Notes under the pieces: model-generated
What the model saw: only the letters and a program-made list of their open reading frames with translations
The model's database searches: none
What the model was told of the DNA's origin: nothing
Program-made: the position numbers and the translations under genes
In this document: positions 49,273-59,735 of the stretch, piece by piece
Numbering within the stretch: the stretch's first letter is position 1
Layout of the letters: every line of letters starts with the position of its first letter
Source of the DNA: Varroa destructor
Taxonomy: Eukaryota; Arthropoda; Arachnida; Mesostigmata; Varroidae
Direction: 5' to 3'
Assembly (NCBI RefSeq): GCF_002443255.2
Contig: NW_019211456.1
Span: 40,527,891-40,591,890 of the forward strand
DNA: 64,000 bases

Positions 49273-49503
49273 TTGCCCCCGATGACCAAGTTGAGGTCCT
49301 GCTGCAGTCAAAGCGTTGGGTATGCTAGATTTCGGCGTTGCCCTCGACACAAGTCACCTAAGGAAGTCGATAACACGATACATTGCTTGGCCAGCCTCTG
49401 CAGGTATACGCGCAGTATATTTAGAATCTTTGCAATCTCTGTGTGCCCCGTAGATTTAATTGGCATTATGCGAATTGCTCATATCACAGCCGGTTTATTG
49501 TAA
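49273..49503 (+). pseudogene. Possible integrase N-terminal fragment
   Basis: A 76-codon frame without an ATG start at the expected distance beyond RNase H. KSPKEVDNTIHCLASL lies where BEL/Pao integrases have an LT-x-EL-x-A helix, followed by a possible short glycine-isoleucine-x-arginine turn (IGIMRI). The match is loose and would not be called without its position. The integrase core expected near 49.5-50.4 kb was not recognised. Confidence 0.25.
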
Positions 49504-52500
49504 GCTGGCCCAAGTTCACCTATCCGATGACATAAGATTATGTGTGCGATTCAGGGCCTCGGAAGCTGCTGACATAGCAAAAGATTAAGCGGAAGTTCAA
49601 CTTTCCGCGCGCGTCTCGAACCCATGTTGGTACATCGGTCTTCCATACTTTCGTGTTGCCGGATAACCAACTGTGTAATTCAATGGTCAATGTCAGATAG
49701 CATGCACACTAGATACTTCAAAGCTTTAGGATTTTGTCCAGACCTTTGAATACTATTGCTAGGGAGGAGTAATACATGGCAAGAAAAGTTCGCTAATAAG
49801 CCTACTTTAATAAGTTTAGTATTGTCATTACGTGACTTGGTCTTGTGAAGCCATATACCCCTTTGTGCTTGAACCTGTGCTATTCACTTGTTGGTCACGT
49901 TCAAACATAAGCTGAACTGACAAATAAATTGTCTTCTGCAAACAGATGGATCAAAAATGACTCATTGATTATCTCTCTGCATGTCCCGCGGTGGGCGAAC
50001 TTGACTCAATTATGGTGAAAATACGTTAACCGACACAACAAAATAGGCCCACTATAGTATTTACGTTCTCGACGGTCCCGAGTACTGTGTATCGAAGCTA
50101 GAGACAAGTACGTACACTGAATTTCAATAACAATCTAAAAACGAAATCGTATTTATAAAAAATCGAATCTTTTATTGAGACAGGCTTTGCAGTTAGATTT
50201 TAACAGTATCATATCAATGAATAAACAAAACCATTGATATCTGTCTAAAGCTGATAGCTTAAATCTACGCGTGCATGTTTGAACGTTACGTCGTTCTGGC
50301 GACAGTTTGCAACGGGGAATATATGTCAATAGATTATTTAGCAAGGCATAACGACCGGCTCGTACAAATGAAAGCTATAAAATTCTATTCAGTGTATTAA
50401 ATCAGACGTTAGGAACCTGAATCACCTGTTCAGGCCAAATTTCTTCCAAAGATTTCTCTTCTGTGGCACTATGCAGGTAACACTAAATTTATGAAAATCG
50501 CCGGGAAGCTCGTAATTATAAACACAAGCAAAACTGTGCGGCAAACTGCTACTGGAAAGTCGCAGCAGTCATCAATAGCCTGAAACTTTTTGGGATTCAA
50601 GTTCAGTGGAACGTTGTTATTATACTGCTAGTATGGGGCCTCCATTCGCAACGGTAAATGCTTCAGCCGTCGGCTGTATATCGTACGAATAGCTGTCGGA
50701 TAGTACAAGTTCACCAGAACTTAATACCGAAATAGTTGCAGCTCGCGAATCACGACGCCGCTTTTCAATTTGCTTGCACCCACCCTTTGTTGGTGTCATG
50801 ATGGTCGTATACGTGCTCTTCATTCTGGTGTCTACCCTATTTTGTGTCGGGCGATTCGAAGAGTTCAAATACGTACTAGTTAAGAGACGGCAGACGAGTT
50901 AATCGAACGCTACAATTGAAAAGTTAGCGGACGAGGTGTATAACATCGTCAATGAAAGCACGCGTCTGCGTCTATCCGACCGCTAGCACTTGAATTACAG
51001 AGACATTGAAAACTGCAAAACTAGCGGACATGATGGCCGAATAGTGAAGTCACATCGTGCTGTCCACTGTTAGATATACGACATTCTCGTTCGATCTCGA
51101 CGTAATTCCTCGTTACAGCAGGATAACGTCCGAAGATGCGTACGCCATCTTTCAAAAGAAGCCCGTTCGGACGGTGTCATTAATGGTGCGGCTAAAGACT
51201 CATGATATAGATAATCCCGTTATTCAGATGCTGTACTACTGCACCGCCAATATTTCAGCGGCTGTAACGTATCCATTTGACGTATCCGTTAACGTATCCA
51301 TCCATATTAACATTTCGGGACGTAACTTAAGTTAGTGGAATTTTGGACACATTCAACCGGGTACATTGGCAATCAACAAGGCCCGAGTTCCAAGCCGATA
51401 GAACTTCAGAACATTCGAACTAGCTTAAATTTCCTACGTAAGAACGAAGCCGTTGTGGACAGTGAACTTCGGTACCATTTTGAAATAGTATCTTGAATAT
51501 TAGTGGTACTAATGAATAAACTAGTATGTGCTCATACGAGTCTGGTTAAGAAGCACAATGTGTTTGAGCTGTTGACTGCGTCAGCGTAGTTGTGCCCGAG
51601 TAGTAGAGCATTGCCCTCGTAAATTTCTGCAAGCTTTATTCATGCAGTAGACTGCTAATAATAAAAACGCCTGTCCTTGGAGCCTTATGGAATATTTCTA
51701 TTGCATTTTTAGGTTGTTTCTTTTATACTCTATTAAGAGGTATGCTAGCGAAAATCGAGATTCGTTCGAAGTAAGACGTTCTATGTGCTAGTTTGCAGTG
51801 GATATTTGCTAGGTAACACGGACGGCATAGTTTTGCAAAAAAAAATAACGAAACCCTTTATGAGGTTTGACACTATGGTTGCGCTGGTCTCCTTGGCTAT
51901 CTTCATTGTCTGATAGGGTAAGCTTCTTGATTTTGAGGCCTTGTATGTCTTTCTATACTAACTGTTGCCCGTAAGTGACTTATCTTTAATTAGATTTATG
52001 AGCAGCTAACATCTATCTTTAGACACTATCAGTATACAATTTCCACGTGTGGTTACGCTAAAAGAGCTGTCATAATGAAGATATGGATTAACACGAGATA
52101 TAGTGTACTGTTCACACGGTATGCGTACTGAACAGCTGATGCTCAAGCGTTTCTTGATCTTTCTCCTTTGACCCGTACGACTTCATCTGGCTGACCAATT
52201 TGTTTCTCGGCAGAACTTTCCAAATCAGTTATTAGCTGGTTCCTTAGCTGTTTTCCAAAGCACCTTTTTTGAATCCAACTCGATCATTATAAAACTTTAA
52301 ATTTACGGATTGACTGATAGCGTTAGACTAGGCTCCGCGTTTGCCTCACGTGTCTAAACAAGTAAAGTATTGACTTACAACCGCTCTACAAAAAAGTCTC
52401 TATGTAAAAACAAATAGCTATATTGATTCTTTGCACCACACATCCGACCTGTTCAATACCATGCGCGCGCATTACAAATCATCACTGACTTCGAATAGTT

Positions 52501-53058
52501 TTTTTGCCCCTTTGAACGTTTTCAGTATTTTAGCTTTTCAACGTATTTGAAATTTCCAAAATTGCGTCAGGTTTTTGAAATCTTCTGAGAATTTTCAAGG
52601 AATTTTATTAAAACCATCGCTGCGTGATTGTTTTGGATATGATTATACACAAAAATTAAGTCTTTTTCAATAGTAGGTCTTTAGATGATAAAACTGGTGA
52701 GTATTCTAAATGTGCTATTATAAATATCTGACTAAACACGAAAGAAATTGTCGACAATTTTGCTTTAAATACGCATCTAGACTAGATAACTATAGTCACA
52801 CAAAAACCAATTTGTACTAAAAAAAATAGACTTTTGCAAGGAAAAGCTATAAAAATATATTTTTGCGCCAAATAGAGGTGTGTTAAACGACACTGATTTA
52901 AAAGCTCGTTTTCGTAGGAAAAAAAAATCGAATTCAGTGTCTATATCTCAAAAAGTATAATGTTTACAAAAAATCCTATTTTATGTTCTCACACTTGTTT
53001 TTTACTAGAAGCCACCGCCTTCGGGTAAATTCGGGTAAACCTGTTTATAATTTAATAA
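49504..53058. other. Mostly non-coding stretch, no gene recognised
   Basis: It could hold the unrecognised 3' part of the BEL/Pao-like relic. The frame 51057-51335 (plus, 92 codons) contains ACGTATCC three times at 12-13-base spacing (51267-51299) but no domain I recognise. 52.5-52.99 kb is rich in short A and T runs. Confidence 0.4.
49612..49680 (-). ncRNA. tRNA-like or SINE-head sequence
   Basis: On the minus strand, ACAGTTGGTTATCCGG resembles a tRNA D-arm/A box (A-like part 49670-49659), and GGTTCGAGACG (49622-49612) is a B box with one mismatch at the last position, about 48 bases later. The tail after the B box (GACGCGCGG) is loosely like that of the 31.3-kb sequence (TCGAAGCGG). No acceptor stem was found. 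A tRNA-derived SINE head is the likeliest reading. Confidence 0.33.
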
Positions 53059-53118
53059 TCTTGTATATATATATATGTATATATCTTGTATATATATATA
53101 TATATATATATGTATATA
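53059..53118. repeat. Compound (TA)n repeat in two tandem units
   Basis: Two successive units each read TCTTG followed by a TA run, then TGTATATA; the second unit (from 53084) has a longer TA run. This pattern indicates duplication of a unit plus microsatellite expansion. Confidence 0.93.
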
Positions 53119-56100
53119 ATCAACATGAAGAAAATTATGAGAGCGATTGATTTTAATAACAATTTCAACCAAGCTACAAGGAACATTAATAAACCAATAA
53201 GTGTTTAAAAACCAAGTGTTATAAAAAATAAATAAATCGTAATTTGACCGAGCGATCACTGAGCTAATGAGCGATACACGAGGTCTTACCGACAAGACTG
53301 CTAAAAGATATTTACTGAGACATCGAGCAAAGAAGGAAACATCCACTGAAGATCGTTACCGGGACGGCGTCTATACATATGGTAAAAATTACCATAAAAG
53401 TTACCTCGTGCATGACGCGGCTTCAGCAGTTAAATTCCAATGTTACGTGTTGAGTTGATTGTACCAGGAAAATACAAGACGATGTTTGTGGCTGGTTCGG
53501 AAACAAATTTGTAGGTTCAGTCAGTTCAAATGGGATTTAATACTGTTAATTCTAGAAGATGCAACGCCATTTGGTCACCTGTTGGGATCGTGTGATACAA
53601 GGAATTGGCCTATGGTAAATAAGCTTGACGGAACCGAATTTGCGTGCCAAAACGAATAGGACTCGAGGTTAGGGGAAGCATTGCCAAAGAAAGGTTTAAG
53701 TAGAGCTATCGAGGGTAGAAAAGTTATAATTTGCATATGTTACCTTGAATAGTAAGGTGAACATTCTTAAATGATACGTAATGTGTTCCTTTATTCAGTT
53801 TTTCCTTATCAGCTATTAAGTAAGACGCGTTATAATTGTATGCTAAACGAGAGGAATTAGGATTCGCTAGGAATGGATTCTTCGCGAAAGCGCGTGCAAG
53901 ACTACTGAACTTTTATCAGGTAAGAATTATCGTGACAAACTACACAACTACATTTCGAGCTTCTTTTAAAGTAAAAAGCGTATTTGTATTGAAGTTATTA
54001 TGTAGACCGTAAGTCTTATACATTGCACGACAAGGGACAGTCTAGTTTCGTAATAAATTCACCATAAATTTGTTTCATTCAATCCTAATAAAGAATATTA
54101 TTTCGGCGTATGTTGAGCTCGAAAAGCTTCAGCTTGATTGGAATATTCGTTGAACAGGATGGATAAACGAGTCTATAGTTTCAGGATTTAAAAAAAACAC
54201 CTTCTCTCTCTATACGAGCGTAATTCAGTCAAATTTCTTGGTACACACTGAATTGCTTTTATTAGTCTGGAACCTCGATCCATATGGGTTCATCTAAAGG
54301 ATATAAGTTACAAATAAGTAACCTCCTAGAAATCGATTGAAAAAACCTCTAGTTTGGCTTATTCTGTGCACAAACTTGATAGGCGCAGCTGTCGGGAAGT
54401 AAGTCATAGGATCCAGTGCACAGACGTATCCGCTCAAACACAGAAGCAGGTCAGCCTCATAAATGAATAAGAAGGTCTCTAAACGCGAACCGCTTCCCTT
54501 GAGAGTTCCTCATAGTAAGCTGTTTTCCTAATACTATGTCCCCAATGTATAATCCTGCTAATAAGAACGAGCATTTTGAAGCATTTCCACAAGGCAGATC
54601 CACCTCTCGAGATACAAAGAAATACCTTCCTATAGATCACTATTGCTTGATCAAGTAGGTGACACAATTTGTGCTGAGACTTGAAAATTCGCCGGAGAGT
54701 GTTCTAATGTCAGTTCTTATTTTTCTGCGCCGCAATACTGTGGAGTGAGGCAAATAGGCCGGGGCCTAGGCAAGCCCTACCACCACGAAGACGAATGCTT
54801 TTACGCAATGAAGCGTTACGAGAGATGCTTTTATGCGACGTTTCCCCGCCACAGGCCGCTGCATCGCTTGTTCGAATGTCAAAGCACGGATAGCGTAGAA
54901 CTTATGTCGAATTTTGAAAAGGCTGTCCTGAGAATATGATGGCTTCCCTAGTCCCACATTTGCCACTGCATCTATTTTGGAATTTATTTCGTATCATAGA
55001 CGTACGCAATGAATGTCGTCAAATTAATTTTATAAGTTATTAGTTAAAGTTACTGAATATAAGTTGTCGGAATCCATGATAGATCTAAGTGGGTCTACGG
55101 TTTTTTAGCAGAAAATTTTTTTAAAGTTGAACTGCAAACATGCTTATTATCTACAGAATACTTGCGGTGATAATTTAGTTTTTTCAAAAGCAATTAGTAA
55201 GCAATTTATATGATGGGATACTAGGGAATCTACGTCAGAAGATGGCCCTTCTGGGACATGACTGATACACGTAAAGGCGTTGTTGGGTATTAAGCATGAA
55301 AAAAGACCATTTTATCATGTCTGTGCAAGCGTGCAAATGAAATCGCAAGCAACGTTCTAAACGACTTTCTCAGTTTTTTTTATGTTAAACAATTTATATG
55401 ACTAATATACGAGTGATTAGAGTATACTTAGCTGCTCATAAGCGGCGATCTTATTAGGATGGCTATGTCTAGTAGTTGAACATGCATTGTAATATACAAG
55501 AGTTCTATAATCGCGTGCCAAACAAAAACAAGGAATTAAGTATGTAAAATTTTCATATTCCCTTAAAACTTGAAGCTAGCCTTAAATTGGCATCGCCATA
55601 GAAAAAACTAAATGAAAAACAACAAGACTTAAATTGGTTTAAGAAACATTTTTTCTTTGTCGGACAATACAGAAATTTACTTCATATTTGATTCTATAAA
55701 TCTTTAGAATAACTTAATGAGTGTTAATGAGCGGGAGGGATCCGTCATTGTCTGTACGCTTTTCTGGGCAGAATGCGCGCACAAAGAACCACTCTCTTTT
55801 GGACGGCCCTTTTAATAATCAGTATCCTGCACTCAATCTTCCGATAGTATCTTATGCCACACATTAGGTTTTTAATTATAGATTTACGGACTAAATTTTA
55901 TTTAGGCTCAGGCCACATTGCAGGCATTTTACGCACTTTCTAGATAAATTGTTTTTGCGGTCACCCTGATTTCTGATTAAGGACATTCTTCCAGAGTTAA
56001 TCACATGTTAAATGGACTACAAGGATAGATGAACCTGAAAATCCCTTTTTCGCAGTCATTCGTATGTTTATCTTGCTTGATAGCAAACCAGTGGCAAAAT

Positions 56101-56773
56101 CCTGTCGCCACTTGCCCCCAAATGAGTTGTTCTCTATAACGGCGTGCCGACAGCACCACTTAGCCTCTATCGACTGGAGCTGTCTGATGAATCGTAGCCA
56201 TTTCACAGTGATTGCTCTATTTACCTTTTTCTCTCTTTCACTTGTCTTTGCGGAATTTTTGCGGACTCGTTGTTTTTGCACTTGGTACATCACGCGATCT
56301 GCAAAATATGGGCATCAAACCTTTACGTCCGGTATTACCGTTAGGCATCCCGTCACGCAGCTGTCTCGAAACGATGTGCGTTTATGGTTCAAACTACTAC
56401 GGGGACAAGCTACCAGAGCTAAGCTTGGGTCATCATCCTTGCATGATAAGCATATATATACATTTAGCTATCCTTAAAAGTATTCGACCATAATATTCTA
56501 CGTCAAACCAATGCGTCTGAGTGATAAAGCTGTAGGGAAAATAACTAGGAGCAATTAACCCCAATAAGCGATCGATGTTCACTACAATTCTGTAGACAAG
56601 CTGAACTATATTAGGATAAATATAAAGGTATCGCTTACTACACGTACTACGATTCCAACAACTGAATGCATATTTATGTAAGTTTCTGTTTTCATGGCTG
56701 TAATGAGTGATGATTTCTTACTAGAAAAAAAAAACAGACTTCCTTCTTTAGTCAGTTATCTTTTGCCTTAGCA
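53119..56773. other. Non-coding stretch, no gene recognised
   Basis: Frames up to 98-137 codons occur near 56.0-56.5 kb on both strands. The plus frame 56064-56477 has a hydrophobic stretch and then SRNDVRLWFKLLRGQ, which faintly recalls Ty3-type gag, but this is not enough to annotate. Otherwise nothing was recognised. Confidence 0.42.
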
Positions 56774-56793
56774 TTCAGACGAATTCGTCTGAA
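56774..56793. repeat. Perfect 20-bp palindrome
   Basis: TTCAGACGAATTCGTCTGAA is exactly self-complementary with no spacer. It could be a dimer-protein binding site, part of a foldback, or chance; the expected number of perfect 20-bp palindromes in 64 kb of random sequence is well below one. Confidence 0.9.
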
Positions 56794-56825
56794 ACAACGA
56801 GACGATCAAGTACTTTTGAGAGCCA

Positions 56826-56842
56826 GTATGTATGTATGTATG
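56826..56842. repeat. (GTAT)n microsatellite
   Basis: Four tandem GTAT units, about 30 bases after the 20-bp palindrome. Confidence 0.9.
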
Positions 56843-57036
56843 ATCCGGATGGTCCCGGAGATAGCAAGAGAGATTTTTTGATAATTTTCACGAAGTAGAT
56901 AAATCATATATTGCGCTACTTCGCTCTATACAAGTTAGTAGCACTTTACTTTGGCACATCTTTTTTTCCAAGCTTGATTGTACATTTTTGCGATAGACCA
57001 TCAGGTTAAATCAATTAGTTCAGTTAAAAATCTAAG

Positions 57037-57087
57037 TAACATGCGCATTAATGTCACGCTTCCTGCGTGACACTAATGCGCATGTTA
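57037..57087. repeat. Near-perfect hairpin, 23-bp arms, 5-base loop
   Basis: Left arm 57037-57059 and right arm 57065-57087 are complementary at 22 of 23 positions around TTCCT. The single difference is an A/C mismatch in plus-strand RNA but a G-U pair in minus-strand RNA, so only a minus-strand transcript would be fully paired. The arms are moderately GC-rich in AT-rich surroundings. It is too short for a classical microRNA precursor. It may be a protein-binding site, a transposon end pair, or a recent inversion duplication. Confidence 0.93.
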
Positions 57088-58035
57088 ATGTTACGATCAA
57101 CAACAAGTGCACGCATTGACATAAAGACCACATTTCACTCCAAAAATAGGTTCTCTGATAGACATTTCCAAGTATCACTTTATTGATATATTTCTCTTTT
57201 ATTATGGATAGAGGTAGAGTTGAGCTAAATGGAGTTCGCCTGTAGTTTTATTTTGTTAAGAAACGCCACATGACTTAGTTAATCAACAGCGAAGATATGA
57301 AACAATATACGTATAGTCTAGCAAACGATACAGCGGTCCTTCAAGTTTAAGAAGTTCTATACAGAAACTTCATGACTACAGTGAGCTTCCGAGACCATCT
57401 GTTTCTCTGAAATATCACTTTTTGCCACCTCCATACTCGTATATCTATCTAGTCATATCCCATATTGGTCTTCTCGGTTATCCTCCACAAGACCGAACCA
57501 CTGCTGAAGAAATTTTTTGTTGCCCATAGGAATGTTTCCTATAACACCCATAGAGTCATGCCGTATTTATACAAATGGTCACAGAGACTCGTTCGTCAAA
57601 AATTCATGGAGTATATCCGTAAAAGTAGTCCGTTACGCGTTCCTGGCATAGGGGGCAAAACATATATATCGTATTGACTTTTCATTAGCCAGTTAAAATA
57701 CAACATAATCTTCGCTTTCTTTTGCCACAGTAGTTCTTCTCGTATGGTAATAACCAAAGACTGCGCCCGCTGCATCATTTGCAATATAGTTATTTGCATT
57801 GTGAAGACATTACAGCTGACAGGCGGACTACGAATCTTCATCCATATAAAAGCTGCCCAGAGTGTCACTGTTCGATTTTCTGTCAGCCGGCTTTTCAGTA
57901 ACCGCTTAACGTTCTTTTTAAATCACCTAACTCACTTTTCTTGGGCGTTATTTAGCAACCGCCGACCAAATTAAAGAAACAAATAACAACGAAATTAGAA
58001 ACAGGCTGGGTCACAAAACACATTGAGATATACCT
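57088..58035. other. Non-coding stretch, no gene recognised
   Basis: Short frames on both strands around 57.46-57.97 kb (up to 90 codons) show no domain I recognise. Confidence 0.45.
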
Positions 58036-59330
58036 GAATTTTGCTTACTTCCTTAACGTTGCCCGTCTTGTGGCCGCTCGTCCTTGTGTTCTTTCTTAGC
58101 TACTATAACAGAGGCAGTTGCAATTTACCACTTCTCAAACTCGCCATTTATGCGTATGGATGCTGCAATGGTACATACACACTCATATCCATACGATCCC
58201 GCATTTCTCCCGTTCCTTGTTTCAATTCCTCCGAGTGGCTTGCAAAAGGCAGCGAGACGCCCCTTTGACGATGGATCAACTCATTAGACAGTTGTGTACT
58301 AAGGTTTCCCATTAGCTGCATGCTACAAAATAGAAAGAAAGAGAAGGCAAAAAGGCGTACACGCTTCTGACTTCTATACCGACCGCTACACGGCACAGAC
58401 TACGCGCTCTACTCCTCGCCGTTAACAAGAAGTGATATATTGTTATCCCTATCATCGTACATCCGAGTCGCCACTGCTGGACCCTCACGCTTGTATAGAG
58501 CGACTTCGCAAAGAATCGACCGGTTCTTCATCACCGCTGCCGCTACCAAAACTATTACCGTGAGCTTTCGACGAAATCTTCTTTCGTTTATAGCCGTACT
58601 TGGTTCTCGGTCTTTAGGTGACGCATCACATCGTTGCCATTTCGTCCTTGTCGAGCAATCGAGGGGAATTCATTGACTGGGTGACGGTACCGCGCAGACA
58701 TGATAGGATGGAAGGAATCAGCGCAAACAAAAGCCTTCTTAAAGAAAGGTTACAAGAAAGACATTACAAGAGAGGAGCGAAAGCAAATGGATGAAAGAAG
58801 GAGGTGACTACTTCTGCTCCCGTCTGCGCTGTGATTACAGAGAGGCAGGCGAGCTGACAAATGGAGCTGGCCGGGTAAATCGACCATTTTGGAAACAGTG
58901 GTAGTAGCGGGCGGTTGCGATTTGTATAGTTATTTTTGGTGCCTTGTTAGTTTGTTGGAACATGGCATGCAGTGACAGTTGGGGACGATGGTGTGTGCCA
59001 AAAGTGGGCAGGCTGCAGGAGATTCGACAAAATGCGAGAGCATCGTTCAAGCGATGCGTCATGAGACGACGGTTTTGCTGTGATAGACTGCGGTTCTAAA
59101 TGGTCAAATGTCTGGAATGCAAAGTGCTTTCCGCTAGCCTATGGGTAGCCCGTAATGGTGCAGCAATGGTTGTTTAGAGATGTTGGAAAAACCTCGTGCT
59201 AGCGTCATAGTAAACAAGGAAAGTAGGTTACAATGAATCGAGTCGTGGCTGTTGAGCGTATGCGTAGAGCCAAAAACAGATCAGGAAATAAGCGACAGCT
59301 AGCAGACGAACTGGTTTGTATTTTTTTTTT
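58036..59330. other. GC-elevated island with strand-composition switch near 58.68 kb
   Basis: From about 58.04 to 58.66 kb the plus strand is pyrimidine-rich. From about 58.69 kb to 59.3 kb it becomes purine-rich and G exceeds C. Frames 58440-58676 (plus, 78 codons) and 59062-58835 (minus, 75 codons) have no recognisable domain. An acceptor-like GTTCTTTCTTAG lies at 58088-58099, but no matching exon was found. A promoter-type island with transcription in both directions is one explanation; unrecognised exons or a repeat are others. Confidence 0.42.
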
Positions 59331-59676
59331 CAGGTATACTAGTTCGAGTAGCGGTAACGTAATGCGATTAATGAGTTAGTATGTCGTATGTTCAAACAGA
59401 TACTAAAATGGTTTCTCGATGGTGATCTGAGTAATTCCATAAAGCATTTAAAGGCTTTCTTGATATATTCGACTTATTTCGAAAGGAAAAGAAGACGCAC
59501 TTTCGATACGTTCTTCCGGCTTCGATAAAGGTGGCGTATGCCAATAATTAGATACATTGTAGTTCCTTAACTTACGAATGTGGATTTGTCGGTAATTTTC
59601 CAAACGTGAACGAAGTAAAGCTCCACAATAGTAATACCAACATCTTCAGTCGCGAAAAGTCGGTGAGCATTATTCG

Positions 59677-59735
59677 GGGATCGAATCCCGATATGATTGT
59701 GGGTGATGCGTCCTACTCCGCCACTGAGAAAAAAA
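59677..59735 (-). ncRNA. tRNA-derived SINE head or tRNA pseudogene
   Basis: On the minus strand, CTCAGTGGCGGAGTAGG contains a full match to the Pol III A box (TGGCGGAGTAGG, 59723-59712). It is followed by GATTCGATCCC (59687-59677), which matches the B-box consensus. A TCGGG/CCCGA stem encloses the B-box loop. The A-to-B distance is 36 bases, shorter than in a complete tRNA, so the anticodon region is truncated and a working tRNA is excluded. A SINE head or truncated tRNA pseudogene fits. The SINE body and tail were not identified. Confidence 0.5.

Larger units (their letters stand above)
46023..49503 (+). mobile_element. Decayed BEL/Pao-like retrotransposon, gag to integrase
   Basis: This is the best-supported element. 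On the plus strand, in order: gag-like frames (46023-46805), a pol connector ending in a YTTPH sequence (47338-47562), RT-like sequence in shifting frames (47563-47900), the RNase H region with FNDASEAAYDIVV (48143-48420), its continuation after a frame shift (48402-48521), a later RNase H-like piece (48598-48720) and an integrase N-terminal-like frame (49273-49503). Order matches BEL/Pao polyproteins, but many stops and shifts make it non-functional, and pieces between are deleted. LTRs were not found by eye. The RNase H motif is strong; the other pieces gain support from position. Confidence 0.6.
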
